The notes under the pieces were generated by a model. That model did no database searches. It was not told where the DNA came from and saw nothing but the letters and a program-made list of their open reading frames with translations. Positions 50,021 through 59,329 of a DNA stretch of 64,000 nt are shown here, piece after piece. The position numbers were made by a program, and so were the translations under genes. Source of the DNA: Enterovibrio sp051650965. GTDB lineage: Bacteria > Pseudomonadota > Gammaproteobacteria > Enterobacterales > Vibrionaceae. Where the stretch lies: NCBI GenBank assembly GCA_051650965.1, contig JBOFRL010000023.1, forward strand, positions 75,574 through 139,573, given 5' to 3'. Each line of letters starts with the position of its first letter. The first letter of the stretch is position 1.

Positions 50021-52597
50021 ATGCGCCTAGATAAACTGACCAACCAATTCCAACTTGCCATCTCAGATGCACAGTCGCTCGCCGTAGGGCGCGATCATCA
50101 ATACATTGAACCAGCTCATCTTTTTTTAGCTTTGCTTAATCAAGAAAATGGCACCGTGCGTTCACTGATGACGCTGCTCAACGTCGAAATTGCGCCGCTG
50201 CAAACTCAGCTGCAGCACATACTAGACAAAATTCCTAAAGTGACTGGCAATTACGGCGATGTGCAGATTTCGCAAAGCCTCGCCAAACTGTTTAACCTGT
50301 GCGACAAACTTGCGCAGCAGCGTCAAGATGCGTTCATCTCTTCTGAGCTATTTGTGCTAGCGGCAATTGAGGAGCGCGGCGAGCTCGGTGAGCTACTGCG
50401 CAAAGCCAAGCTAACCGCCGCCCACGTTGAACAAGCGATTGCGAAAATTCGCGGCGGCGCGCAAGTGAATGACGCCAACGCCGAGCAGTCTCGCCAAGCG
50501 ATTGAAAAATTTACAATTGATCTGACAAGAAAAGCAGAGCAAGGCAAGCTTGATCCGGTGATCGGCCGCGACGACGAGATCCGCCGCACCATTCAAGTGC
50601 TGCAACGCCGCACCAAAAATAACCCTGTGATCATCGGCGAGCCTGGCGTTGGAAAAACCGCGATTGTTGAAGGACTTGCGCAGCGCATCGTCAATGGCGA
50701 AGTGCCCGAGGGGCTGCGCCATAAGCGCGTGCTGGCGCTAGACATGGGCTCGCTTATCGCCGGCGCAAAATACCGCGGCGAATTTGAAGAGCGCCTTAAA
50801 GCTGTGCTCAACGAAATTGGCAAAGAAGAAGGCCGCATCATTTTGTTCATCGATGAAATTCATACCATGGTGGGAGCGGGCAAAGGCGAAGGCGCGATGG
50901 ACGCTGGCAACATGCTAAAACCGGCGCTCGCACGCGGTGAGCTGCACTGCGTCGGTGCGACCACTTTAAATGAATACCGTCAATACGTTGAAAAAGATGC
51001 GGCGCTTGAGCGACGTTTTCAAAAGATCTTAGTCAACGAGCCAAGCGTTGAGGACACGGTCGCCATTTTGCGCGGCCTCAAGGAGCGCTACGAGCTGCAT
51101 CACGCCGTCGACATCACCGATCCTGCGCTAGTTGCCGCGGCAAGTTTGTCGCACCGCTATATCAGCGACCGACAGCTTCCCGACAAAGCGATTGATTTAA
51201 TTGATGAAGCGGCCTCTAGCATCCGCATGCAAATTGACTCAAAGCCCGAGGAGCTCGACCGTTTAGAGCGCCGCCTCATTCAGCTTAAAATTGAGCAGCA
51301 AGCGCTGCACAAAGAGAACGACGAAGCGAGCAAAAAGCGCCTCAAACTCCTGCAAGATCAGCTAGATGAAAGAAACCGCGAATTTTCCCAGCTCAATGAG
51401 CTATGGAAAACGCAAAAGGCGGTGATCTCTAATGCGCAGCAGATCAAAGCGGCATTAGAGCAAGCGCGCGTCGACCTTGATATTGCAAGACGCGCCGCCG
51501 ATCTTAACCGCATGTCCGAGCTGCAATACGGCAAAATTCCCGAGCTGGAAAAACAGCTGCACATTGCAAATCAGGCTGAACTGAATGCGACTAGCCTGCT
51601 AAAAAATCGCGTCACCGAGCATGAGATCGCCGAAGTGCTGTCAAAACAGACCGGCATTCCTGTCGCCAAAATGCTTGAAGGCGAGCGGCAAAAATTGCTG
51701 CAGATGGAAAGCGTGCTCCATCACCGCATTATCGGGCAAAAAGAGGCGGTCACCTCGGTCGCAAGCGCGATCCGCCGCAGCCGCGCAGGCCTCTCTGATC
51801 CCAATCGCCCCATCGGCTCCTTCTTATTTTTAGGGCCAACCGGCGTGGGGAAAACCGAATTGTGCAAAGCGCTCGCGGAATTTTTATTCGACAGCGCCGA
51901 TGCGATGGTACGTATCGACATGTCAGAGTTTATGGAAAAGCACACCGTTTCACGCCTCGTTGGCGCGCCTCCAGGCTACGTTGGCTACGAAGAGGGCGGC
52001 TATTTGACCGAAAGCGTGCGCAGGCGCCCTTACTCGGTGATCTTACTTGACGAGGTCGAAAAGGCGCACCCTGATGTGTTTAACCTTCTCTTACAAGTAC
52101 TTGATGATGGACGGCTAACCGACGGCCAAGGGCGCACGGTCGATTTTCGCAACTGCGTGGTGATCATGACATCAAACCTTGGCTCAGAGCTTATCCAAGA
52201 GAACATCAGCAAGCTCGACTACAGCGCCATCAAAGCGCAGGTGATGGAGGTGGTCGGCCACTATTTCCGCCCCGAATTTATCAACCGCATAGATGAAACT
52301 GTTGTATTTCATCCGCTTAGCACTGAGCACATTAAAAATATCACCCGCATTCAGCTGGAAAAATTGGCCAAGCGGCTGCTGCAGCGCGATCTTGAGCTCA
52401 AAGTAAGCGATGAGGCGCTCGCAAAACTGGCGGCGCTAGGCTTTGACCCCGTTTACGGCGCAAGGCCGCTCAAACGCGCCATTCAGCAGCATGTGGAAAA
52501 TTCACTAGCGCACTCCATTTTGCAAGGTGATCTGATCCCAGGCAAAGCGATCGAGCTGATTGTGCACAATGACGAAATCCAAGCGGTGCAAAGATAG
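50021..52597 (+). CDS. clpB: Disaggregating chaperone ClpB
   Basis: An 858-residue AAA+ disaggregase. I use the ATG at 50021 (MRLDKLTNQFQ) with GGAG upstream. The N-domain (1-145) is followed by the first AAA+ module with GEPGVGKT at about 206 and Walker B IILFIDEIHTMVGAG. The middle coiled-coil domain (about 400-530) is intact, which distinguishes it from ClpA. The second module has GPTGVGKTELCKALA and the sensor region ending YGARPLKRAIQQHVEN. With DnaK it rescues aggregated proteins after heat stress, in line with its sigma-32 promoter. Confidence 0.97.
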   Translation: MRLDKLTNQFQLAISDAQSLAVGRDHQYIEPAHLFLALLNQENGTVRSLMTLLNVEIAPLQTQLQHILDKIPKVTGNYGDVQISQSLAKLFNLCDKLAQQRQDAFISSELFVLAAIEERGELGELLRKAKLTAAHVEQAIAKIRGGAQVNDANAEQSRQAIEKFTIDLTRKAEQGKLDPVIGRDDEIRRTIQVLQRRTKNNPVIIGEPGVGKTAIVEGLAQRIVNGEVPEGLRHKRVLALDMGSLIAGAKYRGEFEERLKAVLNEIGKEEGRIILFIDEIHTMVGAGKGEGAMDAGNMLKPALARGELHCVGATTLNEYRQYVEKDAALERRFQKILVNEPSVEDTVAILRGLKERYELHHAVDITDPALVAAASLSHRYISDRQLPDKAIDLIDEAASSIRMQIDSKPEELDRLERRLIQLKIEQQALHKENDEASKKRLKLLQDQLDERNREFSQLNELWKTQKAVISNAQQIKAALEQARVDLDIARRAADLNRMSELQYGKIPELEKQLHIANQAELNATSLLKNRVTEHEIAEVLSKQTGIPVAKMLEGERQKLLQMESVLHHRIIGQKEAVTSVASAIRRSRAGLSDPNRPIGSFLFLGPTGVGKTELCKALAEFLFDSADAMVRIDMSEFMEKHTVSRLVGAPPGYVGYEEGGYLTESVRRRPYSVILLDEVEKAHPDVFNLLLQVLDDGRLTDGQGRTVDFRNCVVIMTSNLGSELIQENISKLDYSAIKAQVMEVVGHYFRPEFINRIDETVVFHPLSTEHIKNITRIQLEKLAKRLLQRDLELKVSDEALAKLAALGFDPVYGARPLKRAIQQHVENSLAHSILQGDLIPGKAIELIVHNDEIQAVQR

Positions 52598-52661
52598 CGC
52601 TTTTTTGCAGTGATGGAGCCGTAGTAGCCTTATCAGCGTTATCCAAACCCATTAACCTAAA

Positions 52662-52690
52662 GAAAAAGCCATGCAATGCATGGCTTTCTT
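52662..52690. terminator. Bidirectional terminator between clpB and nfsB
   Basis: Arms AAAGCCATG (52665-52673) and CATGGCTTT (52679-52687) between convergent genes, with A-rich and T-rich flanks. Confidence 0.8.
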
Positions 52691-52722
52691 ATTCGGCGCT
52701 TTTTACAATGCGCGGACAAAAA

Positions 52723-53376
52723 TTAAATTTCAGTCACCACCGCTTCTACCGGCAAGCGTGATTTTGGCAATTTTGCATTAAAATCGCTCTCGCTATGATG
52801 GCCAAGCGCAACAAGCAGCAAACCTTCTAACCCTTTGCTTTTTAAGTCAAATTCAGCATCAAGCGCCTGCGCATCAAAGCCTTCCATCACCAGCGTGTCA
52901 ATGCCCATCGCCGCCGCGCCCATCACAAACGAGCCGACATTGAGGTAGACCTGCTTTTGCTGCCACGATTTAGCGTCTTTTAAGTCTTCACGGTGCAGTT
53001 TAACGAAATGGCGACGCGCGCCATCCATCATTTTGGCTGCCTCTTGATCCGCAAAACGGCCATCGCGCTGCTCTTGCTCTAGCAGCTGCGTTAAATAGGC
53101 GTCAGAGAGCTCTTTTTTGACACAAAACACCATCACATGCGAGGCATTCAGCACTTTGTTTTCATTAAACGAGAAAGGGCCTTGCACCGCTTTTGCCACG
53201 CGAGCTTTGCCCTCAGGCGTGCTAGCTAATAAAAAATGCCAAGGCTGTGAATTGACACTTGAAGCGCTCAGGCGCGCAAGCTCTTTTAGATCAGAAACTT
53301 GTTGTTTGGTCAGCTTGCGATTTTTGTCAAACTCTTTGGTCGAATAACGAGATTGCAACGCTTGCATAATGTCCAT
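52723..53376 (-). CDS. nfsB: Oxygen-insensitive NAD(P)H nitroreductase NfsB-like
   Basis: A 217-residue flavoprotein close to E. coli NfsB in length and order of motifs: RYSTKEFD near the N-terminus for FMN phosphate, SSVNSQPWHFLLAST, the mid-region KQVYLNVGSFVMGAAAMGIDTLVMEGFDA, and the C-terminal ALGHHSESDFNAKLPKSRLP. It reduces nitroaromatics and quinones with two electrons. Single gene, convergent with clpB. Confidence 0.92.
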   Translation of the reverse strand: MDIMQALQSRYSTKEFDKNRKLTKQQVSDLKELARLSASSVNSQPWHFLLASTPEGKARVAKAVQGPFSFNENKVLNASHVMVFCVKKELSDAYLTQLLEQEQRDGRFADQEAAKMMDGARRHFVKLHREDLKDAKSWQQKQVYLNVGSFVMGAAAMGIDTLVMEGFDAQALDAEFDLKSKGLEGLLLVALGHHSESDFNAKLPKSRLPVEAVVTEI

Positions 53377-53469
53377 TTTCTTCTCTCTCAGTTAGCACAA
53401 TTTGCCCTAGCATAACGCGCTCATTTGCAAAAATAAATTACCCTATCTTTTGCATAAAACGCTTCAGCC

Positions 53470-53510
53470 AAAAAAAGAGCCCATCCGTTGTGGGGGATGA
53501 GCTTTGGTCG
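53470..53510 (-). terminator. Probable terminator after the DUF2799-like gene
   Basis: GCCCATCC (53480-53487) pairs with GGATGAGC downstream with one mismatch; on the minus strand it is followed by a T-run. Confidence 0.5.
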
Positions 53511-53528
53511 AAGCGTGGCAAAAATCGC

Positions 53529-53897
53529 CTAGCGGGCGCTCATAAAAGCTTGATAACCACGCTGCCACTCCATGCGAAATGCTTGGCCGTTGTAATGGCG
53601 CGAGCAGACTCCTTGATATTGAATGCCCGCCACGCCCAAGCTGTAGGCATTGCTCACGTCGCAATATTTTGCCAAGCCGTCGCGGTAGCCGGCGTCATAC
53701 TCGCTGACATTAACGGCGCGATTTTCGTCGCCAAGCTGCTGCAAAGCGGCCAGCGTTTTCGATGGAATGCCGCGCTCACCGTCGCGCAGGCCAATGTCAC
53801 GCCAGCGATTTTCTTTGGCAAGCTCAGTGGTATGAGTGCCGTTGCCGCACGCGCTCAGCAGCAAAAATAAACTAAATAAAACAAAACGCTGCAACAT
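53529..53897 (-). CDS. DUF2799-type lipoprotein
   Basis: A 122-residue protein starting at the ATG at 53897 with GGAGG just upstream; the earlier in-frame start at 54068 overlaps yjjG and gives non-lipoprotein sequence. A lipobox ends with Cys17 (LLLSACG). The mature part has WRDIGLRDGERG, EYDAGYRDGLAKYC and RMEWQRGYQAF, the pattern of repeated G-x-x-D-G/G-Y segments that I associate with DUF2799 lipoproteins. Function unknown. It lies 44 bases after yjjG on the same strand. Confidence 0.82.
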   Translation of the reverse strand: MLQRFVLFSLFLLLSACGNGTHTTELAKENRWRDIGLRDGERGIPSKTLAALQQLGDENRAVNVSEYDAGYRDGLAKYCDVSNAYSLGVAGIQYQGVCSRHYNGQAFRMEWQRGYQAFMSAR

Positions 53898-53940
53898 CCA
53901 TCCTCCAAGTTCGTAAGCCAATCGGCACACAAATGCTCGC

Positions 53941-54627
53941 TTACATGACCGCGCAAGGCACCAGTTTATCGGCCAGCTGCCCCCAATCATGCACGATGAA
54001 AGTCGGCGAAGCGGCAAGCGCGACGCTGCCTTTTTTATGATCCAGCCAGCAGCTGTCGATGCCGACATTGTTCGCGCCTTTAATGTCAGAGTCGAGGTTG
54101 TCCCCCACCATCAGCACGCGCGATTTGTTAAAATCGCCCATTAGATCAAAGGCGTGCTCAAAAATGGTGCGGTGCGGTTTCGCGACGCCCACAAGCTCAG
54201 ACACGACAACAAATTCAAAAAAATCATCCAGCTGCGTATTTTGTAGGCGCAGCTGCTGAATATCCGCAAAACCGTTGGTGATGATGCCAAGTTTGGCCTT
54301 TTGCGCAAGTTTGCCCAGCGTCTCTTTCACGCCAGCATAAGGCTGGCAAACGTCGGCCATCTTCAGCGAAAAACGCTGATTTAGCTCTAACGGGCAGACA
54401 TCAAGCTTATCGCCCCAGCGCTTAAAACGCTCGTATTGCAGCGTGCTGACATCAATCTTGCCATCTTGGTACTGCTTCCACAGCGGACGATTAAGCGCTT
54501 CATACTCTGTGTGATCTTGTTTGGTAAACGTGATACCAAATTCGGCGAAAAGCTGTGTTAATCCACGATATGCATCGAATGCGAAGAGCGTGTCATCCGC
54601 GTCAAATAAGATCCAGTCATAGTTCAT
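53941..54627 (-). CDS. yjjG: Pyrimidine 5'-nucleotidase YjjG (HAD family)
   Basis: A 228-residue HAD hydrolase. It starts at the ATG at 54627 with GGAG upstream. HAD motif I is FDADDTLF, motif II IITNGFADIQ, motif III the Lys in VGVAKPHRTIFEHA, and motif IV VMVGDNLDSDIKGANNVGID-type sequence (here LMVGDNLDSDIKG). YjjG cleans noncanonical pyrimidine nucleotides from the pool. The DADDT form of motif I and overall length match YjjG better than phosphoglycolate phosphatase. Confidence 0.92.
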   Translation of the reverse strand: MNYDWILFDADDTLFAFDAYRGLTQLFAEFGITFTKQDHTEYEALNRPLWKQYQDGKIDVSTLQYERFKRWGDKLDVCPLELNQRFSLKMADVCQPYAGVKETLGKLAQKAKLGIITNGFADIQQLRLQNTQLDDFFEFVVVSELVGVAKPHRTIFEHAFDLMGDFNKSRVLMVGDNLDSDIKGANNVGIDSCWLDHKKGSVALAASPTFIVHDWGQLADKLVPCAVM

Positions 54628-54723
54628 TTTCTTCTCCACGCACAAAAGCGCTCAGCGCTAAATCATAGTGTGTAATTTTATATCACAGCCAGCAATTATC
54701 GAGCTTGGTTAAAACCTTGTTAT

Positions 54724-54752
54724 AAAAAAGCCCACATAAAATGCGGGCTTTT
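54724..54752 (-). terminator. Terminator of the rpsP-rplS operon
   Basis: Arms AAAAGCCC (54726-54733) and GGGCTTTT (54745-54752) around an 11-base loop, ending in T residues on the minus strand just after rplS. Confidence 0.8.
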
Positions 54753-54769
54753 GCTGTAGATTGAAACGA

Positions 54770-55126
54770 TTACTGTTTTTTAGTGAGGCGCTCTTTAATA
54801 CGCGCAGCCTTACCAGAACGATCACGTAGATAGTACAGCTTGGCACGACGTACTGCACCGCTACGCTTAACGACAATACTTTCAACTACAGGTGAGTGAA
54901 GTTGGAACACACGCTCAACACCTTCACCGTTTGACATTTTACGCACAGTAAATGCAGAGTGCAGGCCACGGTTACGTTTTGCAATCACAACGCCTTCATA
55001 CGCCTGTGAACGCTCGCGGTCACCTTCTTTTACTTTTACGTTAACAACAACCGTGTCACCGACTTTGAACTCAGGACGGTCTGTTTTTAGTTGCGCATCT
55101 TCGAGCGCCTTGATGATATTACTCAT
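54770..55126 (-). CDS. rplS: 50S ribosomal protein bL19
   Basis: A 118-residue ribosomal protein at the 30S/50S interface. Typical sequence: RPEFKVGDTVVVNVKVKEGDRERSQAYEGVVIAKRNRGL, FTVRKMSNGEGVERVFQLHSP and the basic C-terminal VKRSGAVRRAKLYYLRDRSGKAARIKE. Last gene of rpsP-rimM-trmD-rplS. Confidence 0.97.
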   Translation of the reverse strand: MSNIIKALEDAQLKTDRPEFKVGDTVVVNVKVKEGDRERSQAYEGVVIAKRNRGLHSAFTVRKMSNGEGVERVFQLHSPVVESIVVKRSGAVRRAKLYYLRDRSGKAARIKERLTKKQ

Positions 55127-55159
55127 TTTTCAATAACCCTAGAATAAACTGATCCAATA

Positions 55160-55903
55160 TTACTTAGATTGCTGTTCCTGAATAAACTCAGCCAGCAATA
55201 ATTTCTGTTCGTCAGTCAGAGCTAGATTTTCCAGAAGCTCTGGTCTTCTAAGCCAAGTTCTCGCTAACGACTGCTGCATGCGCCAGCGCCTGATGACGGC
55301 GTGATTTCCGGACAAAAGTACTGCCGGCACAGCCATACCATCGAGCACTTCAGGACGCGTGTAGTGTGGGCAATCGAGCAGACCATTCACGAAAGAATCT
55401 TCTGTCGCTGACGCAAAATCGCCAAGCACACCCGGAATAAACCGCGCGGCGGCATCAATCAACGTCATTGCCGGTAGCTCACCGCCACTTAACACAAAAT
55501 CGCCAACAGACCACTCTTCATCGACTTCAGTCGCAATGATGCGCTCATCAATCCCCTCATAGCGGCCGCAAATCAAAATCAGCTTATCATGACTCGCCAA
55601 CTCTTCTACGCCCGCCTGATCAAGCTTTCGCCCTTGTGGAGAAAGATAAATCACTTTTGCTCTGTCGCCTGCGGCCTGTTTGGCAGCGTGAATGGCGTCG
55701 CGCAAAGGCTGCACCATCATCAACATGCCAGGACCACCGCCGTAAGGCCGGTCGTCCACCGTTTTGTGCTTATCATGCGTAAAATCGCGAGGATTCCACG
55801 TTTGAACACTTAGCAGCCCTTTTTTTACTGCTTGGCTTGTAACGCCAAAATCAGTAATAGCTTGGAACATATCAGGAAAAAGGGTGATAACACCAACCCA
55901 CAT
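55160..55903 (-). CDS. trmD: tRNA (guanine37-N1)-methyltransferase TrmD
   Basis: A 247-residue SPOUT methyltransferase. It starts at the ATG at 55903 (WVGVITLFPDMFQAI) with AAGGAG eight bases upstream; the in-frame ATG at 55978 lies inside rimM. The knotted SAM site includes DDRPYGGGPGM, ICGRYEGIDER and DFVLSGGELPAM. It makes m1G37, which prevents frameshifting. Third gene of the operon. Confidence 0.96.
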   Translation of the reverse strand: MWVGVITLFPDMFQAITDFGVTSQAVKKGLLSVQTWNPRDFTHDKHKTVDDRPYGGGPGMLMMVQPLRDAIHAAKQAAGDRAKVIYLSPQGRKLDQAGVEELASHDKLILICGRYEGIDERIIATEVDEEWSVGDFVLSGGELPAMTLIDAAARFIPGVLGDFASATEDSFVNGLLDCPHYTRPEVLDGMAVPAVLLSGNHAVIRRWRMQQSLARTWLRRPELLENLALTDEQKLLLAEFIQEQQSK

Positions 55904-55928
55904 CTTGCTGCTCCTTGCGGTTTCAGGC

Positions 55929-56480
55929 TTAAAATCCAGGATCCCAGTCAACTTCGATCCGTAGTGCAGCTCTATCAATCTTTTTGATCACTTGCCCGTC
56001 AATAAACGGGATGAGCCGCTCTTTTTGGCCAAAAGCATCTTTAGGTGTTGCCGCCACGACTAACACATCGTTTGAGCCGGTTTCAAAAATATCCACCACT
56101 TTACCTAGCGCGTAATTTTGCGTCGTGACAACGTCCATCCCGACCAGCTCGCGCCAGTAAAACTCATCCGCAGCCAACTGTGGAAGCGCATCTGCACACA
56201 CCGCAATTTCAACATTGGCAAATGCCATTGCTTCTTCGCGCGTGTCGATGGTTGAAAATTTTCCAACAAATCCTTGATTGTGACGCTTCCAATCTTCCAA
56301 TTGGAATGGCTGCCACTGACCGCGCACCTTTAAAAACCAAGGTGAATAGTCAAAAAGGCTTTCGGCACTCTGCGTGAAAGAGAAAATTTTCAGCCAGCCG
56401 CGGATGCCATACGAGGCGCCCAGCTTGCCGACAACGACCATCTCTTGCTCACAGAGCTGTTGTTCTTTTACAACTGACAT
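55929..56480 (-). CDS. rimM: Ribosome maturation factor RimM
   Basis: A 183-residue 30S assembly factor that helps mature the 3' major domain around protein S19. The N-terminal beta-barrel starts VVVGKLGASYGIRGWLKIFSFT and the PRC-barrel C-terminal half contains EFYWRELVGMDV and ERLIPFIDGQVIKKID. ATG at 56480. Seven bases after rpsP. Confidence 0.95.
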   Translation of the reverse strand: MSVVKEQQLCEQEMVVVGKLGASYGIRGWLKIFSFTQSAESLFDYSPWFLKVRGQWQPFQLEDWKRHNQGFVGKFSTIDTREEAMAFANVEIAVCADALPQLAADEFYWRELVGMDVVTTQNYALGKVVDIFETGSNDVLVVAATPKDAFGQKERLIPFIDGQVIKKIDRAALRIEVDWDPGF

Positions 56481-56487
56481 CAATCAA

Positions 56488-56736
56488 TTACGCAGCTTTT
56501 TGTGCGTCTTTGATAAGCTTGGCAACACGATCAGAAACATCTGCGCCTTGGCCCAACCAGTGGTTTACGCGATCAAGATCAAGACGAAGTTTCTCTTCTT
56601 TACCTTGAGCGATTGGGTTGAAAAAACCTACGTTTTCAATAAAACGGCCATCGCGTGCTTGACGGCTGTCAGCTACGATAATTTGATAAAATGGACGCTT
56701 TTTCGCGCCGTGACGTGCCAAACGAATGGTTACCAT
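56488..56736 (-). CDS. rpsP: 30S ribosomal protein bS16
   Basis: An 82-residue ribosomal protein: MVTIRLARHGAKKRPFYQIIVADSR, then GRFIENVGFFNP and LDLDRVNHWLGQGADVSDRVAKLI. First gene of the operon with rimM, trmD and rplS. A GC-rich hairpin lies in its leader. Confidence 0.97.
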   Translation of the reverse strand: MVTIRLARHGAKKRPFYQIIVADSRQARDGRFIENVGFFNPIAQGKEEKLRLDLDRVNHWLGQGADVSDRVAKLIKDAQKAA

Positions 56737-56766
56737 GTCGTCCTCTTTTGCATTACTTAATTAATA

Positions 56767-56787
56767 ACCCCGTAGTAAACACGGGGT
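56767..56787 (-). other. Hairpin in the rpsP leader
   Basis: Arms ACCCCGT (56767-56773) and ACGGGGT (56781-56787) with a seven-base loop, 30 bases before the rpsP start and between ffh and rpsP. It lacks a T-run, so it could be a weak terminator for ffh or a leader structure. Confidence 0.5.
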
Positions 56788-56901
56788 CTCGTGCCAAAAT
56801 AAGCCTCGGAATTCTACGCTTTTTGCGATTGAATGCAACATTTTTAACCAAATAGCCATCAATAAACAACTAATGGCGCGCCGCACTCTTCGCTGACGCA
56901 T

Positions 56902-58263
56902 TTAGCGTCCCATCATTCCGCGTCCCATCATCCCTTTCATGCCGCGCAGCATGTTTTTCATTCCGCCGCCTTGCAGCTTTTTCATCATTTTTTGCATCTG
57001 AGTAAACTGCTTCAAAAGACGATTGACATCTTGCACCTGCGTGCCCGAGCCTGCGGCGATGCGCTTCTTGCGTGACCCTTTGATAAGCTCAGGATTCGCG
57101 CGCTCTTTTGGTGTCATGGAGTTTATCATCGCCTCCATCTGCACAAAAATTTTATCGTCGACTTTATTTTTGAGATCATCCGACATGTTGCTCATGCCAG
57201 GCAGCTTGTCGAGCATGCCCATCATGCCGCCCATGTTTTTCATCTGCTCAAGCTGATCGCGAAAATCTTGCAGATCAAAGCCACGCTTCTCTTTGAATTT
57301 TTTCGCTAATTTTTCTGCTTTGCTTTTATCGACGTTGCGCTCAAGATCTTCGATCAAGGACAACACATCGCCCATTCCCAAAATGCGGCTAGCGATACGG
57401 TCGGGATAAAATGGCTCAAGGGCATCGGTTTTTTCGCCCACGCCCAAAAATTTGATAGGCTTGCCAGTCACATGGCGCACAGAAAGCGCTGCGCCGCCGC
57501 GCGCATCGCCATCGACTTTGGTCAGCACTACGCCGGTCAGCGGCAGCGACTGATTAAAAACGTGCGCAGTATTGACCGCATCTTGGCCGGCCATGGCATC
57601 GACGACAAACAGCGTCTCAACCGGCTTTACCGATGCGTGCAGCTGTTTGATCTCATCCATCATTTCGACGTCGACATGCAAACGGCCCGCGGTATCTAAG
57701 ATCAGCACATCGTAAAATTTAAGCTTGGCGTGCTCTAACGCGCTTTTAGCAATGGCGAGCGGCGATTGCTGCACATCGGAGGGGAAAAAATCAATTCCCA
57801 CCGCTTGCGCGAGCGTTTCAAGCTGCTTAATTGCCGCAGGACGATAAACGTCCGCCGACACAACCAGCACCTTCTTCTTGTGCTTCTCTTTGAGCATTTT
57901 GCCAAGTTTGCCGACAGTGGTCGTTTTACCGGCGCCTTGCAGACCCGCCATCAAAATCACCGCCGGCGGCGTGCTTGCCAGATCAAGCTCGGTATTGGCT
58001 GGGCCCATCATCTCTTCAAGCTGCGCTTTAACGATTTTGATGAACTCTTGTCCAGGCGTGAGGCTGGTCGAAACTTCAAGCCCGACCGCCTGCTCTTTAA
58101 CTCGCGCCACAAAATCGCGCACCACCGGCAGCGCAACGTCCGCCTCGAGCAGCGCCATGCGCACCTCGCGCAGCGTGTCTTTAATGTTACTTTCCGTAAG
58201 ACGACCGCGGCCGCTAATATTTTTTAACGTCTGCGTAAGACGTTCGGTTAAGTTATCAAACAT
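56902..58263 (-). CDS. ffh: Signal recognition particle protein Ffh
   Basis: A 453-residue SRP GTPase. The N-domain and G-domain include GLQGAGKTTTVGKLG (G1), DTAGRLHVDVEMMDEI (G3) and the TKVDGDARGGAALS region (G4); the methionine-rich M-domain (about 300-430) ends in GGGMKNMLRGMKGMMGRGMMGR and binds 4.5S RNA and signal sequences. It targets membrane proteins co-translationally. It lies upstream of the rpsP operon on the same strand, as in related genomes. Confidence 0.97.
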   Translation of the reverse strand: MFDNLTERLTQTLKNISGRGRLTESNIKDTLREVRMALLEADVALPVVRDFVARVKEQAVGLEVSTSLTPGQEFIKIVKAQLEEMMGPANTELDLASTPPAVILMAGLQGAGKTTTVGKLGKMLKEKHKKKVLVVSADVYRPAAIKQLETLAQAVGIDFFPSDVQQSPLAIAKSALEHAKLKFYDVLILDTAGRLHVDVEMMDEIKQLHASVKPVETLFVVDAMAGQDAVNTAHVFNQSLPLTGVVLTKVDGDARGGAALSVRHVTGKPIKFLGVGEKTDALEPFYPDRIASRILGMGDVLSLIEDLERNVDKSKAEKLAKKFKEKRGFDLQDFRDQLEQMKNMGGMMGMLDKLPGMSNMSDDLKNKVDDKIFVQMEAMINSMTPKERANPELIKGSRKKRIAAGSGTQVQDVNRLLKQFTQMQKMMKKLQGGGMKNMLRGMKGMMGRGMMGR

Positions 58264-58611
58264 AAATGCTTACTCTGTATGCAAAATCAAAAATGTTTTG
58301 CAGCAATGCAGCGCTGCAAATTGCCCCTCTTTGCAAGCGAGCAGATGCACTTGCGCGGTGACAAAACGGTAAAATTTAGCGCGATTATATACTTAAAAGG
58401 CCATTCATGGCAGCGCTCACAAGCGGCGCTTTTTAAAAGAGGAGTAATTTGCGATGAGTGAAAAATTGTAGCTTGCGCAATGACTTGCATGAGAAGCCGC
58501 TCGCTCTATCCCTTTGATGAGTAGCGCATTTTTTGTTGTCCGCGACTTAAAGATAAAAAAAACTGCCCAAAACAAAATTTTGAGCAGTGCATTTTCGCGG
58601 CCATTTGGCAT
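58264..58611. other. Intergenic region between ffh and the transglycosylase gene
   Basis: 348 bases. On the minus strand it carries the transglycosylase terminator at 58554-58588 and should carry the ffh promoter nearer 58264-58400. Nothing else is evident. Confidence 0.45.
58554..58588 (-). terminator. Terminator after the lytic transglycosylase gene
   Basis: Arms ACTGCCC (58562-58568) and GAGCAGT (58582-58588) pair with one G-U; on the minus strand they are followed by a T-run (58555-58561). Confidence 0.75.
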
Positions 58612-59229
58612 TTAATTGCCAAAAGAGAACCAGCGCTTACGCCGTTTTTCAAGCTTCGCTTGGCACGTTGCCAGCTGCGACTGGTAAACAGCGGTTTGGG
58701 TTGCCACTTTTTTCGCAACGCGTAAAAGCTGAGGCTTATCTTTATGATAGCCGCGCGCAAAGCCCTGCCGCCCTTCATGGTACGCCAGATAGTGGCTGTA
58801 CGCGTCTGCCATGGGAATGCGCAGCTTACTTTGCGTCCCTTTGGTATACCAGCCAACAAATTGCAACACATCCGAAAAATTGCTGCGACTGCTTCCCTTG
58901 CCGGCAGCCTTTTCAAAATCTTTCCACGTATCATCCAGCGCCTGCGCATAGCCGTACGCGCTGCTTGGGCGACGCCACGGCATGATCCCAAGCAAATAAC
59001 GGCGACGCGGCTTGGCGTTGTGCACAAAGCCGCTCTCTTGCTTGATGATGGCCATCGCTAGCGGAATGGGGGTGCCCCATTTTTTTTGCATCGCAACCGC
59101 ATTTTTATACCACTTGCTGTTTTGCTCAAAAATTTGGCACAAATTATCTTGCTGCTTAGGGGGCTTGGTTGCGCAGCCGCTTAGCCCCATCATTGTTGCA
59201 ATCGCCAATAAAACGAAGATTTTCCGCAT
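58612..59229 (-). CDS. Lytic transglycosylase lipoprotein (SLT domain)
   Basis: A 205-residue lipoprotein. It starts at the ATG at 59229 behind GGGAGAAG. The lipobox LSGC ends with Cys19. The SLT domain has the catalytic Glu65 in MAIIKQESGF, the GYAQAL motif (with SAYG before it) and a C-terminal AYHEGRQGFARGYHKDK, all typical of family 1 lytic transglycosylases of the short lipoprotein type. It cleaves the peptidoglycan glycan chain from the outer membrane side. A Lys/Arg-rich tail ends the protein. Specific name not assigned. Confidence 0.88.
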   Translation of the reverse strand: MRKIFVLLAIATMMGLSGCATKPPKQQDNLCQIFEQNSKWYKNAVAMQKKWGTPIPLAMAIIKQESGFVHNAKPRRRYLLGIMPWRRPSSAYGYAQALDDTWKDFEKAAGKGSSRSNFSDVLQFVGWYTKGTQSKLRIPMADAYSHYLAYHEGRQGFARGYHKDKPQLLRVAKKVATQTAVYQSQLATCQAKLEKRRKRWFSFGN

Positions 59230-59329
59230 ACTTCTCCCTCTCCCTCCTATGACACTTTTAGACATCAAAAGGTAACAACAAAAATCGCAGCCAGCAGACT
59301 ACCAGCCTGACGCTGTTGTAAAAGAGAGA